This document shows positions 25,868 to 35,626 of a stretch of 64,000 bases of DNA, in pieces; the first letter of the stretch is position 1, and each line of letters opens with the position of its first letter. The DNA comes from JAJTFA01 sp051715425. Its GTDB lineage: Bacteria > Bacteroidota > Bacteroidia > UKL13-3. The DNA lies in the NCBI GenBank assembly GCA_051715425.1, contig JBPXJS010000038.1:160497-224496 (forward strand), written 5' to 3'. The translations under genes and the position numbers were made by a program. The notes under the pieces are model-generated. The model ran no database searches, had not been told where the DNA came from, and saw only the letters and a list, made by a program, of their open reading frames with translations.

Positions 25868-28294
25868 ATGAAACACTTTAACAGGAAATTTTTACCTTTT
25901 TTAATGATCGCGGCAGGAGTACTTGCAATCAGCAAATCCAATGCGCAAAATGGTCGCCTGCAGGTCATTCATAATGCCTCGGGAGTGCTGCTGGATACGG
26001 TAGACGTTTACCTTGACGGAACTAAGTTTGATAATGTTGCTTTCAGATCAGCCACTCCGCTGTTAACTGTACCGGCAACATCATACCGGTTTAGCATAAA
26101 TGACAGAAACAGTGCAGACTCATCTGATATGACCCTATTCTCTCAAACAGTGAGTATCAGCACCGCAGGTAATCTTATTATGGTTTTAGGGGTAGATACA
26201 CCTGCCAATTATCTGGCCAACCCTGATGCCAGAGCAACAGGAATACAAATAGTACATCGTAAAAACGTGTTACTTGCTGCTTCGAATAACGCAGTTGCTG
26301 CCACTATTGTACATGGCGCGACCGATGTTGCCGGTGCGGATCTGATAGCTCGTCCCAACAGCCCGATTCTAAGCAATGTAAAATATGGAGATACAACAGG
26401 CAATATTTTCCCGTCTGCATCCTCCACTGTAATTGATGTTCGCCCGGCCGGCAATTCATCAGTAATTAAAACATACTTAGCCCCGTTTAATGCTTATAAC
26501 AGAAAGTCAGTAGTTGTTTTTGCTTCCGGATTTAATGATCCTGCACAGAACCAAAACGGAGAAAACTTTGGACTGTTTCTGGTGGATACCAACGGTGGTA
26601 ATGCCATTGCTTTAAGTGAAGTGAGCAGGGTACAATTAATTAACAATGCCCCTGATGTGATCTTAAACTCAGTTGATGTTTGGCTTAATTCAACAAAAAT
26701 TGTTACTGCACTTGATTTTAGAAAAGCCACTCCAATGCTTACCATCAATTCGGGCACTTATGATGTTACCATTACCAAAAAGAACAGCCCCGATACTGCG
26801 GGAACCAATGTAATCAGCAGATTTAGCGCAACCTTTATTTCAGGTAAAACATATATTGGAGTTACAACCGGAGTAGTGGATACAAACCAATACGCTACAA
26901 ATCCAGAGGGAATAAACAGGATGTTTAGTTTTGCCGGAAGTGACAGCTACACTGAGTACAGCGCAGGTGGAACAATAAACCTGTTTGTACATCATGGCAC
27001 ACCAGATGCACCCAAGCTGGATATTAACAGAATAAGCCCTTCTTTATTAAAACTGGCTGATGACGTTTCTTATAACAACAACCTTTCTCTAATGAATATC
27101 AGTTCATCGAATGGCTTAATCAATATTACCAATTCAGATAGTTCAGAAAGATTTGGCACTTACCGTATTTCGCTTTCCGGTCAAAACGGAAAAACAGGGG
27201 TATTGTTAACCTCAGGGTTTAAATCGGCCACCGGAAACGTAACCGGAGCGCTGTTATTGCAGCCAATGATTGCCTTTACAGATGGTACCGTGCAACTCCT
27301 TTCTAAACTTACCAGCGATATTCAGATTGTGCACAACAGTGCCGATACAAACAACCAAAGGGTAGACGTTTATGTAAATGGTACACTAACTCTTAATAAT
27401 TTTGCTTTCAGGAGCGCCACACCGTTTTTAAAAATGGATGCTTTTAATCCTTACAACATTGCTGTTGCACCTGAAGGAAGTGCCTCAGCTGCTGAAGCAT
27501 TTTATACCACTACCCTCACACTTGATTCATCAACCAACTATTACGTGATTGCAACAGGGCTAAGTGATGCATCCAAGTATTTACCTAATCCAAATTCCAA
27601 AGACATTACTTTTAAAATTGTTACCTATAAAGGCGCGAACAAAACTGCTTTAAACTCTAAAAATGTTGATTTGCTTTTTTATCATGGCAGCACGGATTTA
27701 CAATCTGTGGTTATTAAAGGTGTAGGTCAGGTTCAGTTCCTGGCAAAAGATAAAGCATACGGAGAGTTTCATGGTTATGGCGTACACTCTGCACAGGAGA
27801 ATATCCGCTTTGAAGTGAGAGCATCTGTAACTGATGCATTTATTGATGATATGTTTGGTAACCTTATTAACTATCAGGGCAAAGCCGCGTTGGTATTTGC
27901 TTCAGGTTTTAAAAAGGATACCGCTGCACAAAATAAATATCCTTTGATGCTGATGATTGCCTGGCCTGATGGAAATGTTGACTCTATTGCACCAGCCAGA
28001 TTAATCGGATTGGAAGAAAACAGCAAGCAACTCATTCCTGATGCCTCAGTTATTTGTTATCCAAATCCTGCTGCTGAGAAATTAACTGTTACTTTTGCGC
28101 TAAACAGCAGCAGTGCTCTTAGTGTAAAACTTACTGATATTACAGGCCGTATTCAACTTGAAAAAGGAATAACAGGAGAAAAAGGAGAAAACAAGTTTGA
28201 TTTAAATACCTCTTCACTTTCGCCAGGATTGTACTTTATGAATATTGGCAGCGGAAACCAACAAGTATCAAAGAAAATTTTGATCGCCAAATAA
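25868..28294 (+). CDS. DUF4397-repeat protein with T9SS type A sorting domain
   Basis: 808 residues with an N-terminal signal (MKHFNRKFLPFLMIAAGVLAISKSNAQ). It holds several DUF4397-like beta-sandwich modules, each starting with a line such as LQVIHNASGVLLDTVDVYLDG, VQLINNAPDVILNSVDVWLNS or IQIVHNSADTNNQRVDVYVNG, followed by FRSATP and a TYIGV/YYVIATG strand. The last 75 residues are a type A sorting domain (CYPNPAAEKLTVTF...LSPGLYFMNI...KKILIAK). DUF4397 proteins are extracellular and their role is unknown. Has a strong promoter and terminator of its own. Confidence 0.92.
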   Translation: MKHFNRKFLPFLMIAAGVLAISKSNAQNGRLQVIHNASGVLLDTVDVYLDGTKFDNVAFRSATPLLTVPATSYRFSINDRNSADSSDMTLFSQTVSISTAGNLIMVLGVDTPANYLANPDARATGIQIVHRKNVLLAASNNAVAATIVHGATDVAGADLIARPNSPILSNVKYGDTTGNIFPSASSTVIDVRPAGNSSVIKTYLAPFNAYNRKSVVVFASGFNDPAQNQNGENFGLFLVDTNGGNAIALSEVSRVQLINNAPDVILNSVDVWLNSTKIVTALDFRKATPMLTINSGTYDVTITKKNSPDTAGTNVISRFSATFISGKTYIGVTTGVVDTNQYATNPEGINRMFSFAGSDSYTEYSAGGTINLFVHHGTPDAPKLDINRISPSLLKLADDVSYNNNLSLMNISSSNGLINITNSDSSERFGTYRISLSGQNGKTGVLLTSGFKSATGNVTGALLLQPMIAFTDGTVQLLSKLTSDIQIVHNSADTNNQRVDVYVNGTLTLNNFAFRSATPFLKMDAFNPYNIAVAPEGSASAAEAFYTTTLTLDSSTNYYVIATGLSDASKYLPNPNSKDITFKIVTYKGANKTALNSKNVDLLFYHGSTDLQSVVIKGVGQVQFLAKDKAYGEFHGYGVHSAQENIRFEVRASVTDAFIDDMFGNLINYQGKAALVFASGFKKDTAAQNKYPLMLMIAWPDGNVDSIAPARLIGLEENSKQLIPDASVICYPNPAAEKLTVTFALNSSSALSVKLTDITGRIQLEKGITGEKGENKFDLNTSSLSPGLYFMNIGSGNQQVSKKILIAK

Positions 28295-28310
28295 TCATCA
28301 AATTATTATA

Positions 28311-28346
28311 AAACAGAAAAAGCGGGCCTGCCCGCTTTTTCTGTTT
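28311..28346. terminator. Bidirectional terminator between DUF4397 gene and guaB
   Basis: A 16-bp stem (AAACAGAAAAAGCGGG with CCCGCTTTTTCTGTTT) and a 4-base loop; suits the two convergent genes. Confidence 0.88.
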
Positions 28347-28365
28347 TATAACCCAATGTTTAATC

Positions 28366-29838
28366 CTATTTCTTGCTATAGTTAGGAGCTTCCTTGGTAA
28401 TGGTAATATCGTGGGCATGGCTTTCTTTAGCACCAGCTCCGGTAATTTTTACAAATTTGGCCTTTTGCAGGTCTGCCATATTTTTTGCACCTACATAACC
28501 CATACCGGCACGCAATCCACCAATAAACTGATAGATTACATCCTTTAGGCTACCTTTAAAAGCCACCATACCTACAATGCCTTCAGGAACCAGCTTGGCA
28601 ATTTCCTCTTCTGCATCCTGGAAATATCGGTCTTTACTGCCTTCCTTCATGGCTTCAATACTTCCCATTCCCCGGTATGATTTAAACTTACGTCCTTCAT
28701 AAATTATGGTTTCTCCCGGAGACTCTTCTGTACCGGCAAAAATACCACCGCTCATTACGGTGCTTGCACCAGCAGCCAAAGCCTTCACAATATCGCCACT
28801 ATACCTGATACCTCCATCTGCAATTACCGGCACCCCGCTGCCTTTAATGGCTTTTGCCGAATCGTAAATGGCCGTTAGTTGCGGAACACCAATACCTGCA
28901 ATAATGCGTGTGGTACAAATAGAACCTGGACCTACACCTACTTTAACAGCATCAACTCCTGCCTTAACAAGGGCTTTTGCACCTTCCCCTGTAGCTACGT
29001 TGCCTGCAATTATTTCCAGGTTACTGAATTTTTTACGCAGGCGTTTAATTTCATTTAATACAAAAGCGCTATGTCCGTGGGCCGTATCAATGGTAATTAC
29101 ATCAACACCTGCCTTTATCAGAGCCGTTATTCTGTCTTCGGTTTCGGGAGTTACACCAACTGCTGCTCCAACCAATAAACGACCATGTTTATCTTTGCAT
29201 GCATTTGGATTATCTTTAAGTTTGAGGATATCACGGTAGGTGATTAAGCCAATGAGTTTACCTTTTTTATCAACTACAGGTAATTTCTCAATTTTATATT
29301 TCTGAAGAATAGACTCTGCCTTTTTTAAATCTGTTCCTTGTGGTGCTGTAATCAGGTGTTCGCTGGTCATAATCTCGCTTACCTTTTTACTCATTTGTTT
29401 TTCAAACCTCAGGTCGCGGTTGGTTAGAATTCCTTTGAGCCTGAATTGATCATCAACAATAGGGATACCACCAATTTTATTCTCGCTCATCATGATATGG
29501 GCTTCTTTGAGCGTGGCATTAACGGTAAGGGTTACAGGATCCATAATCATTCCGCTTTCGCTGCGCTTTACTTTTCGCACTTCTTCGGCCTGGCGTTCGA
29601 TGCTCATGTTTTTGTGGAGCATACCCATACCACCCTGCTGGGCCATGGCAATAGCCAATCTGGATTCAGTAACCGTATCCATTGCTGCCGAAATAATCGG
29701 TACATTAATGCGGATATTGCGGGTTAGGTGGGTGGAAGTATTTACCTCACGTGGGAGGACTTCTGAGAAAGCGGGAAGTAATAATACATCATCAAATGTT
29801 AATCCTTCACCGTAAAATTTAGATCGGTCGTTTATCAT
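28366..29838 (-). CDS. guaB: Inosine-5'-monophosphate dehydrogenase
   Basis: Oxidises IMP to XMP with NAD, the committed step of GMP synthesis. About 490 residues from the ATG at 29838 (MINDRSKFYGEGLTFDDVLLLP, the usual start). Two CBS domains occupy roughly residues 95-210 (MDPVTLTVNATLKEAHIMM and the second at VSEIMTSEHLITAP). The catalytic Cys is in GPGSICTTRIIAG (about 307), and the flap reads YRGMGSIEAM. The longer ATG at 29856 adds only six residues with no homology. Confidence 0.97.
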   Translation of the reverse strand: MINDRSKFYGEGLTFDDVLLLPAFSEVLPREVNTSTHLTRNIRINVPIISAAMDTVTESRLAIAMAQQGGMGMLHKNMSIERQAEEVRKVKRSESGMIMDPVTLTVNATLKEAHIMMSENKIGGIPIVDDQFRLKGILTNRDLRFEKQMSKKVSEIMTSEHLITAPQGTDLKKAESILQKYKIEKLPVVDKKGKLIGLITYRDILKLKDNPNACKDKHGRLLVGAAVGVTPETEDRITALIKAGVDVITIDTAHGHSAFVLNEIKRLRKKFSNLEIIAGNVATGEGAKALVKAGVDAVKVGVGPGSICTTRIIAGIGVPQLTAIYDSAKAIKGSGVPVIADGGIRYSGDIVKALAAGASTVMSGGIFAGTEESPGETIIYEGRKFKSYRGMGSIEAMKEGSKDRYFQDAEEEIAKLVPEGIVGMVAFKGSLKDVIYQFIGGLRAGMGYVGAKNMADLQKAKFVKITGAGAKESHAHDITITKEAPNYSKK

Positions 29839-29868
29839 GGCAAATAATACTTTCAATTATTTGCCGTG

Positions 29869-29897
29869 CAAATGTAGCACAAATGAAGAGATTACAA
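29869..29897 (-). promoter_or_regulatory. Full Bacteroidota promoter for guaB
   Basis: On the minus strand TTG (29897-29895), an 18-base spacer, then TACATTTG (29876-29869), leaving a leader of about 27 bases to the guaB ATG. Confidence 0.65.
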
Positions 29898-29951
29898 GGT
29901 AAATTATTCGGGACTCCCTGAAAAGCGAGTGATAACAGGCAATTACGCTGG

Positions 29952-30464
29952 TTATTGAATACTATCTTTAGCCTGTTTTTTTAATATTTCCTCCAGGGCC
30001 TGCTCAGGAGATTTTCCCAAATTACGGATAGCCATCTTTGCATCTTCAGCCAATTCGCTGTGTGGATATTTAAGCATAAACTGCTCATATGTTTGTTTGG
30101 CTTTGGTGTAATCCTGCATGCTGTTTTCATAAACATAACCCTGAAGAAAAAGGGCTTCTTCACTAACCCTGCTCGAAGGATATTTTTCAATAATGCTTTG
30201 AAACAAATCAATTGCCTGCTTGTGCTGGGCTATTACATTGCACCGCTGGGCTGCTTTAAAAATTAATTCAGGCGCCATTTCATCATCCGGATATTTGGCA
30301 GCAAAATCGAGATAGGCTGCTTTTAAATCCTCAATAGCCTGAGGGCTGAAAACCGTATCGTTGGCTTCCATCTGCTTAATCTGTTGAATGGCCTTTTCTT
30401 TAGGTGAATTGCATGAAGCAAGAACAATAACTAAAACAACAACCAAAGCATGTAACTTATTCAT
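29952..30464 (-). CDS. TPR-repeat lipoprotein, BamD/YbgF-like
   Basis: 170 residues. Lipobox start MNKLHALVVVLVIVLASCNSPKE with the lipidated Cys at 18. The rest is three to four TPR-type repeats, for example DEMAPELIFKAAQRCNVIAQHKQAIDLFQSIIEKYPSSRVSEEALFLQGYVY and YTKAKQTYEQFMLKYPHSELAEDAKMAI. The KYPxSxxAxxA spacing is that of BamD/CpoB family tetratricopeptide modules. Likely an outer-membrane lipoprotein scaffolding a cell-envelope complex; shorter than BamD (about 250), so not confidently BamD. Confidence 0.85.
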   Translation of the reverse strand: MNKLHALVVVLVIVLASCNSPKEKAIQQIKQMEANDTVFSPQAIEDLKAAYLDFAAKYPDDEMAPELIFKAAQRCNVIAQHKQAIDLFQSIIEKYPSSRVSEEALFLQGYVYENSMQDYTKAKQTYEQFMLKYPHSELAEDAKMAIRNLGKSPEQALEEILKKQAKDSIQ

Positions 30465-30545
30465 TTTTTATTACTGGTTAAAGGGTTATGCGAAAATGCA
30501 GTTTCAAAAGCAAAGCAAAAAATATCTTATTCACAATGGATCCGT

Positions 30546-30905
30546 TTAATACTGACCTGTTCTTAGTAAAACCAATGTACATGCCTCCAGCGCCTCAATA
30601 CCTGCAGTTTTAAGCCGGTTTTCAAACACCTGGTTTTCTGTACCCGGATTAAAAATAACCCGTTTGGGCTGGAGGTTAACAATGTACTCCATATAATTTG
30701 TTTGATTCTGAGGACCCAGATATAGGGTAACAGTATCAATATCCTTTAATATGGGAAGCTCTGTTTCAATCTCTGTACCCAGAATATCACCTTTTCTTAA
30801 ACCATGAGGAATAACGGGGTGGCCGTATTCCTTTAACATCACTGTGGCTTTGTAGGCATATCTTTCCGGATTTACCGAGGCTCCTAAAACCAATGTTTTT
30901 TTCAT
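30546..30905 (-). CDS. CoA-binding domain protein (YccU type)
   Basis: 119 residues. A Rossmann-like CoA-binding fold: MKKTLVLGASVNPERYAYKATVMLKEYGHPVIPHGLRKGDILG, then IDTVTLYLGPQNQTNYMEYIV and RVIFNPGTENQVFENRL. Small stand-alone CoA-binding proteins of this kind are widespread and lack a defined role. It has a promoter element just upstream (30910-30917) and a very short leader. Confidence 0.9.
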   Translation of the reverse strand: MKKTLVLGASVNPERYAYKATVMLKEYGHPVIPHGLRKGDILGTEIETELPILKDIDTVTLYLGPQNQTNYMEYIVNLQPKRVIFNPGTENQVFENRLKTAGIEALEACTLVLLRTGQY

Positions 30906-30909
30906 TCGG

Positions 30910-30917
30910 CAAAAGTA
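30910..30917 (-). promoter_or_regulatory. Promoter -7 element for the CoA-binding gene
   Basis: Minus-strand TACTTTTG fits TAnnTTTG and ends 4 bases before the ATG, suggesting a leaderless or near-leaderless mRNA. Confidence 0.45.
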
Positions 30918-31004
30918 GCTTAATTTCCTTTCAGGAGGTCAGTTAAATCATTATTTTCGCCACCGAAACGTCATCTTTCATCAAGGTGAATCAGCATTAA
31001 AAAC

Positions 31005-33416
31005 ATGAAAATATCATACAACTGGCTTAAAGATATTATTGGCACCACACATACACCAGAGGAACTGGAGGCTTTGCTTACAGGATGCGGATTGGAAGTA
31101 GAAGGTATTAACCACTTTGAGTCGGTAAAAGGAGGCCTTAAGGGTATATTGATAGGTGAAGTAAAAACATGCGAAAAGCACCCGAATGCTGATAAACTGA
31201 AAATTACCACGGTAAATATTGGAGGAGAAACTGACCTTCAGATTGTGTGCGGGGCACCTAATGTTGCGGCTGGCCAGAAAGTGTTGGTGGCACCTGTTGG
31301 AACAACCGTTAACCCCATGGAAGGTGAGCCTTTTGAAATTAAGAAAGCCAAAATCCGTGGTGAACTAAGTGAGGGGATGATTTGTGCCGAAGATGAATTA
31401 AGCCTTGGTAAAAGCCATGACGGGATTCTTGTTTTGCCATCGGAATACCAAACCGGTGCAAAAGCAACCGATTATTTTCCGGTTTACGAAGATTATACCC
31501 TTGAAATAGGACTCACAGCCAACAGAGGAGATGCCGCTTCTCACTTAGGTGTGGCAAGGGATCTAAAAGCCCTGGTTAATTGTGAGCTTTCCATACCTAA
31601 TAAAGCAATTCCTTTAGCTGAAAGTACAACCGGAAACATACAGGTAGGGCTAACAGATACAGACTGCGGGCGTTATTCAGGAATAAGCATTTCAGGAATC
31701 ACGGTGGGCGAATCTCCTGACTGGATAAAAAACCGGTTAAGAACAATTGGTGTTCAACCCATTAATAATATTGTGGATGCCACAAACTATGTATTACATG
31801 AGTTAGGGCAACCATTGCACGCGTTTGATGCAGATAAGATTTCCGGCAAGAAAATACTTGTTAAGAAAGTAAAAGAAGGAACCAAATTCATCACCCTTGA
31901 TAAGGTGGAACGCACATTAAGTGGATTGGAGTGTATGATTTGTGATGGAGAAAAACCACTTGCTATTGGAGGCGTTTTTGGAGGACTTGATTCAGGCATC
32001 TCGGCATCAACAACAAATATATTTATAGAGAGCGCCTATTTTGACGCATCCTCCATACGCAAAACAGCCAAGTTTCACGGATTAAGCACAGATGCATCAT
32101 TCCGCTATGAGCGTGGCACCGATCCTAATGCCACTTTAACTGCCCTGAACCGTGTAGCTAACCTTATATTAGAGATTGCCGGTGGCCAAATAAGTTCGGC
32201 CATTACCGATATTTACCCTCAGGAGGTGAGCCATTTTTCCATAACCTTTTCACTTCCAAAGTTCACTCAACTTATTGGGCAGGAAATACCTGTTGCCGAA
32301 ATAAAGCGGATACTCACAGCCCTTGAAATAAAGATTACAGAAGAACATGCCACGCAATTGCATTTGTTGGTTCCTCCATACCGCAGTGATGTGAGACGAG
32401 AAGCTGATATTGCTGAAGAAATATTACGCATTTACGGGCTTAATAAAATCGAGATTCCGCAACAATTAAAATCCACACTAGCCAAATCGGCAGATGAGAA
32501 TGCTTTTATTTTAAGAAATAAGGTGGCCGATTACCTCAGCCATATTGGTTTTACGGAAATGCTTTCCAATTCATTAACCAAATCGGCATATTATGCGGAA
32601 GAGGAATTGAAGTTTGCCGTAAAAATGCTTAATCCCCTAAGCAGCGATCTGGACATTATGCGCATTGGTATGTTGTACAACGGGCTGGAAATGATACAGT
32701 ATAATAAAAACCGAAAAAACGGGGATATAAAGGCTTATGAATATGGCCTTACTTACCGCACCAAAGAGGCCGGTGGGTACGAAGAAACGCCTCATTTTGC
32801 ATTATTTATGACTGGCAATCAGGCTCCGGAATCATGGAATGTGGCCACAAAACCTGTTACCTATTTTAACCTGAAATCGGTTCTACAAAATATGCTAAGC
32901 CGTGCCGGGCTAAGCGGACTTTCTTTTGATTATCATATCACATCAGACTTATTGGATACAGCTTGCGAGATTAGTTGTAAAGGGAAAAAAATTGCTGTGA
33001 TGGGAGAAGTAAAAACAGATAAATCGGCATTATTCGATATTGATCAACCGGTGTATTATGCCGATATAAGGTGGAATGAAGTAAAACAACTGGCAGCTTC
33101 AGAGCAGTTTTACCCTCAGCAGGTTTCTCCATTTCCGGCCGTTCGCAGGGATTTGGCTTTATTACTTGATAAAAGTATAAGATACGCTGATATTGAACGT
33201 ATTGCTTTAAAAAGCGCCCCCACTCTTATTAGAAATATCAATGCCTTTGATGTGTATGAGGGTGATAAAATTGAGAAAGGTAAAAAGTCATATGCCATCA
33301 GTTTTATTCTTCAGGACGATAATAAAACCCTTATTGATCAGGACATTGATACCACGATGAACAAGCTAATTAAGGGTTTTGAGAAAGAGCTGGGTGCTGA
33401 ACTACGGGGTTCATGA
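31005..33416 (+). CDS. pheT: Phenylalanine--tRNA ligase beta subunit
   Basis: Charges tRNA-Phe as part of the alpha2-beta2 enzyme. 803 residues, full length. N-terminal MKISYNWLKDIIG, EMAP/OB tRNA-binding domain (ILIGEVKTCEKHPNADKLKITTVNIG), B3/B4 editing region (IVDATNYVLHELGQPLHAFDADKI), B5 (FSLPKFTQLIGQEIPVAEIKRILTAL), core (IAEEILRIYGLNKI), and the ferredoxin-fold anticodon-binding domain at the C-terminus (PAVRRDLALLLDKSIRYADIE). The last 4 bases overlap the next gene. pheS is not in the window. Confidence 0.98.
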   Translation: MKISYNWLKDIIGTTHTPEELEALLTGCGLEVEGINHFESVKGGLKGILIGEVKTCEKHPNADKLKITTVNIGGETDLQIVCGAPNVAAGQKVLVAPVGTTVNPMEGEPFEIKKAKIRGELSEGMICAEDELSLGKSHDGILVLPSEYQTGAKATDYFPVYEDYTLEIGLTANRGDAASHLGVARDLKALVNCELSIPNKAIPLAESTTGNIQVGLTDTDCGRYSGISISGITVGESPDWIKNRLRTIGVQPINNIVDATNYVLHELGQPLHAFDADKISGKKILVKKVKEGTKFITLDKVERTLSGLECMICDGEKPLAIGGVFGGLDSGISASTTNIFIESAYFDASSIRKTAKFHGLSTDASFRYERGTDPNATLTALNRVANLILEIAGGQISSAITDIYPQEVSHFSITFSLPKFTQLIGQEIPVAEIKRILTALEIKITEEHATQLHLLVPPYRSDVRREADIAEEILRIYGLNKIEIPQQLKSTLAKSADENAFILRNKVADYLSHIGFTEMLSNSLTKSAYYAEEELKFAVKMLNPLSSDLDIMRIGMLYNGLEMIQYNKNRKNGDIKAYEYGLTYRTKEAGGYEETPHFALFMTGNQAPESWNVATKPVTYFNLKSVLQNMLSRAGLSGLSFDYHITSDLLDTACEISCKGKKIAVMGEVKTDKSALFDIDQPVYYADIRWNEVKQLAASEQFYPQQVSPFPAVRRDLALLLDKSIRYADIERIALKSAPTLIRNINAFDVYEGDKIEKGKKSYAISFILQDDNKTLIDQDIDTTMNKLIKGFEKELGAELRGS

Positions 33417-33706
33417 GGGATATTAAAGAAATATCAGCCGTTATTGGCCTTAAAGTAAAGAAACTACTTGAGGAGAAAAAGGAGCTTGAAAGCCGTATGA
33501 ATGAGCTTGAGAATGAAAACAAAAGGCTTCAGGCAGAAATCACAGATCAAAAAAATACCATCACTTCATTAGAAGAAAAGAATAAAATCGTTAAACTTGC
33601 TGAATCACTTCGGGATTCCGGGGGTAATATTCAGGAACTGAAAAAGAAACTGAATGAGTATATCCACGATATTGACGAGTGTATTAGGTTATTAAGCGAT
33701 CGATAG
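33413..33706 (+). CDS. Small coiled-coil protein upstream of zapA
   Basis: 97 residues, cytoplasmic, dominated by a parallel-type coiled coil (LKVKKLLEEKKELESRMNELENENKRLQAEITDQKNTITSLEEKNKI). It overlaps pheT by 4 bases and is 8 bases ahead of zapA, so it is co-translated with both. Gene order pheT, small coiled coil, zapA, rny seems conserved in this phylum. Its size and fold resemble ZapB or FtsB-type division proteins, but no sequence match to either is asserted. Confidence 0.8.
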   Translation: MRDIKEISAVIGLKVKKLLEEKKELESRMNELENENKRLQAEITDQKNTITSLEEKNKIVKLAESLRDSGGNIQELKKKLNEYIHDIDECIRLLSDR

Positions 33707-33714
33707 CTATAGCT

Positions 33715-34002
33715 TTGGAAGAATTATCTATAAAGATAAATATAGCCGACAGGTTTTATCCATTGGTAGTAACATCCCAACAGGAAGAAACCGTCAGAAA
33801 AGCTGCCAAGCTCATTAACGACAAACTAAAGCACCTTCAGCAGGAGTTTGCCGTTAAGGATAAACAGGACATGCTTGCCATGACTGTGCTTGAGCTGACA
33901 ACGGAGTTGCTGCAATTAAAAAGCAGTAACCTCACGGAGGACAAAAGCTTATCGGATAAGCTGACTGAAATAGAACAGTTGCTTGCCGAGGTAAAGTTAT
34001 AG
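33715..34002 (+). CDS. zapA: Cell division protein ZapA
   Basis: FtsZ-bundling Z-ring regulator. 95 residues starting from TTG at 33715; no in-frame ATG lies between the preceding stop and this codon. The ZapA pattern is clear: LSIKINIADRFYPLVVTSQQEETVRKAAKLINDKL, then the helix DKQDMLAMTVLELTTELLQLK and a short coiled-coil tail. In the pheT-zapA-rny operon. Confidence 0.93.
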   Translation: MEELSIKINIADRFYPLVVTSQQEETVRKAAKLINDKLKHLQQEFAVKDKQDMLAMTVLELTTELLQLKSSNLTEDKSLSDKLTEIEQLLAEVKL

Positions 34003-34060
34003 CTCCTATCCCGCTTAAATAACCATACTATTTATTCATTAATTAACGAACCAAAACCGT

Positions 34061-35602
34061 ATGGAAATTTATTTAGTGGTAATTGTTGGAATGGTCGCAT
34101 TAGGTGCCGGTGCCGGCATGATGTACGCCATTAACCAATCATTATTAAAAAAGAAATCAGAAGAAATTGTAAAAGAAGCCAAAGCCAAGGGCGATATGAT
34201 TGTAAAAGATCGCAGCCTGGAGGCCAAAGAAAAGTTTTTACAATTGAAAGCCGAGCATGAAAAAGAAGTGATGCAGCGCAATCAACAGGTGGCAAATGTT
34301 GAAAACAAAATCAAACAAAAGGAACAAACCCTTAACCAAAAAATTGAGCAAACACAGCGCAAAGATTCTGAACTTGATCAATTGCGCCAAACCCTGAATA
34401 AACAGCTGGAGTTGGCTCAAACCAAAAAAGAAGAAGCAGAAAAAGCCCTACAAAGTCAGGTTAAACAACTTGAAAAAATTGCCGGATTAAGTGCAGAAGA
34501 AGCAAAGAAACAGTTGGTTGAAGCGCTCACAGAAGAGGCCCGCACGGAGGCCATGAGTAAGGTAAAAGAGCTGGTTGACGAGGCCAGACTTACGGCAGGA
34601 AAAGAAGCTAAAAAAGTAATTCTAAATACCATACAGCGTACCGCGGCAGAACATGCCATCGAAAACTCTGTATCTGTATTTAATATTGATAATGACGAGA
34701 TGAAAGGCCGGATTATTGGTCGTGAAGGCCGTAATATCCGTGCACTGGAAGCCGCAACAGGTGTAGAGATTATTGTTGATGACACCCCGGAGGCCATTAT
34801 TCTTTCCTGCTTTGATCCGATCAGAAGGGAGATAGCCCGTTTATCTTTACACCGCTTGGTGCAAGATGGGCGTATACACCCTGCACGTATTGAAGAGGTG
34901 GTTGCCAAAACACGCAAGCAATTGGAAGAAGAGGTTGTAGAAATAGGAGAACGCACCTGTATAGATATTGGTATTCATGGTTTGCATCCGGAACTGATCA
35001 GAATGGTTGGCCGTATGCGTTACCGTTCCTCATACGGACAAAACCTGCTTCAACACTCAAGAGAAGTGGCCAATTTGTGTGCCACCATGGCTGCTGAGCT
35101 GGGCATGAATGTAAAACTGGCCAAACGTGCAGGACTATTACATGATATCGGAAAAGTGCCTGATGACGATCCTGAAACACCACACGCCTTGCTGGGTATG
35201 AAACTTGCTGAAAAGTACAAGGAACATCCGGATGTGGTAAATGCCATCGGAGCTCACCATGATGAAATAGAAATGACCGCTTTGATTTCTCCAATTATTC
35301 AGGCTTGCGATGCCATAAGCGGAGCACGCCCGGGTGCAAGAAGAGAAGATAGTGAAAACTATATGAAGCGTTTAAAGGATCTGGAAGGAATGGCGCTGAG
35401 TTATGCAGGTGTAGAAAAGGCATATGCTATTCAGGCCGGCAGAGAGCTGCGTGTAATTGTTGAATCTGAAAAAGTAACCGACCAGCAGGCCGATATTCTT
35501 TCTGTGGATCTTTCTCAAAGAATACAAACAGAAATGACTTATCCCGGACAAATAAAAATTACAGTAATCAGGGAGAAGAGAGCTGTGAATTACGCCAAGT
35601 AA
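34061..35602 (+). CDS. rny: Ribonuclease Y
   Basis: Membrane-anchored endoribonuclease that starts mRNA decay. 513 residues: N-terminal TM (MEIYLVVIVGMVALGAGAGM), long coiled coil to about 190, KH domain (MKGRIIGREGRNIRALEAATGVEIIVDDTPEAIILSCFDP), HD domain with the metal-binding NLLQHSREVANLCATMAAELG and AGLLHDIGKVPDD, then the C-terminal domain ending VIREKRAVNYAK. Last gene of the operon, followed by a terminator. Confidence 0.98.
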   Translation: MEIYLVVIVGMVALGAGAGMMYAINQSLLKKKSEEIVKEAKAKGDMIVKDRSLEAKEKFLQLKAEHEKEVMQRNQQVANVENKIKQKEQTLNQKIEQTQRKDSELDQLRQTLNKQLELAQTKKEEAEKALQSQVKQLEKIAGLSAEEAKKQLVEALTEEARTEAMSKVKELVDEARLTAGKEAKKVILNTIQRTAAEHAIENSVSVFNIDNDEMKGRIIGREGRNIRALEAATGVEIIVDDTPEAIILSCFDPIRREIARLSLHRLVQDGRIHPARIEEVVAKTRKQLEEEVVEIGERTCIDIGIHGLHPELIRMVGRMRYRSSYGQNLLQHSREVANLCATMAAELGMNVKLAKRAGLLHDIGKVPDDDPETPHALLGMKLAEKYKEHPDVVNAIGAHHDEIEMTALISPIIQACDAISGARPGARREDSENYMKRLKDLEGMALSYAGVEKAYAIQAGRELRVIVESEKVTDQQADILSVDLSQRIQTEMTYPGQIKITVIREKRAVNYAK

Positions 35603-35626
35603 TTTACTTCACCCCTTTTTAAAAGT

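Noticed and set aside
25868..28294. CRISPR-like or tandem DNA repeats in the DUF4397 gene
   Set aside because: Repeats are at the protein domain level only, with divergent DNA and no spacer pattern.
29952..30464. Calling the TPR lipoprotein BamD
   Set aside because: It is 170 residues, too short for BamD, and its neighbours are unrelated to outer-membrane assembly.
34003..34060. 6S RNA between zapA and rny
   Set aside because: The gap is only 58 bases and has no hairpin of the needed size.
34456..34956. 166-codon minus-strand frame
   Set aside because: Antisense to the rny KH/HD region, Ser-rich, typical shadow frame.
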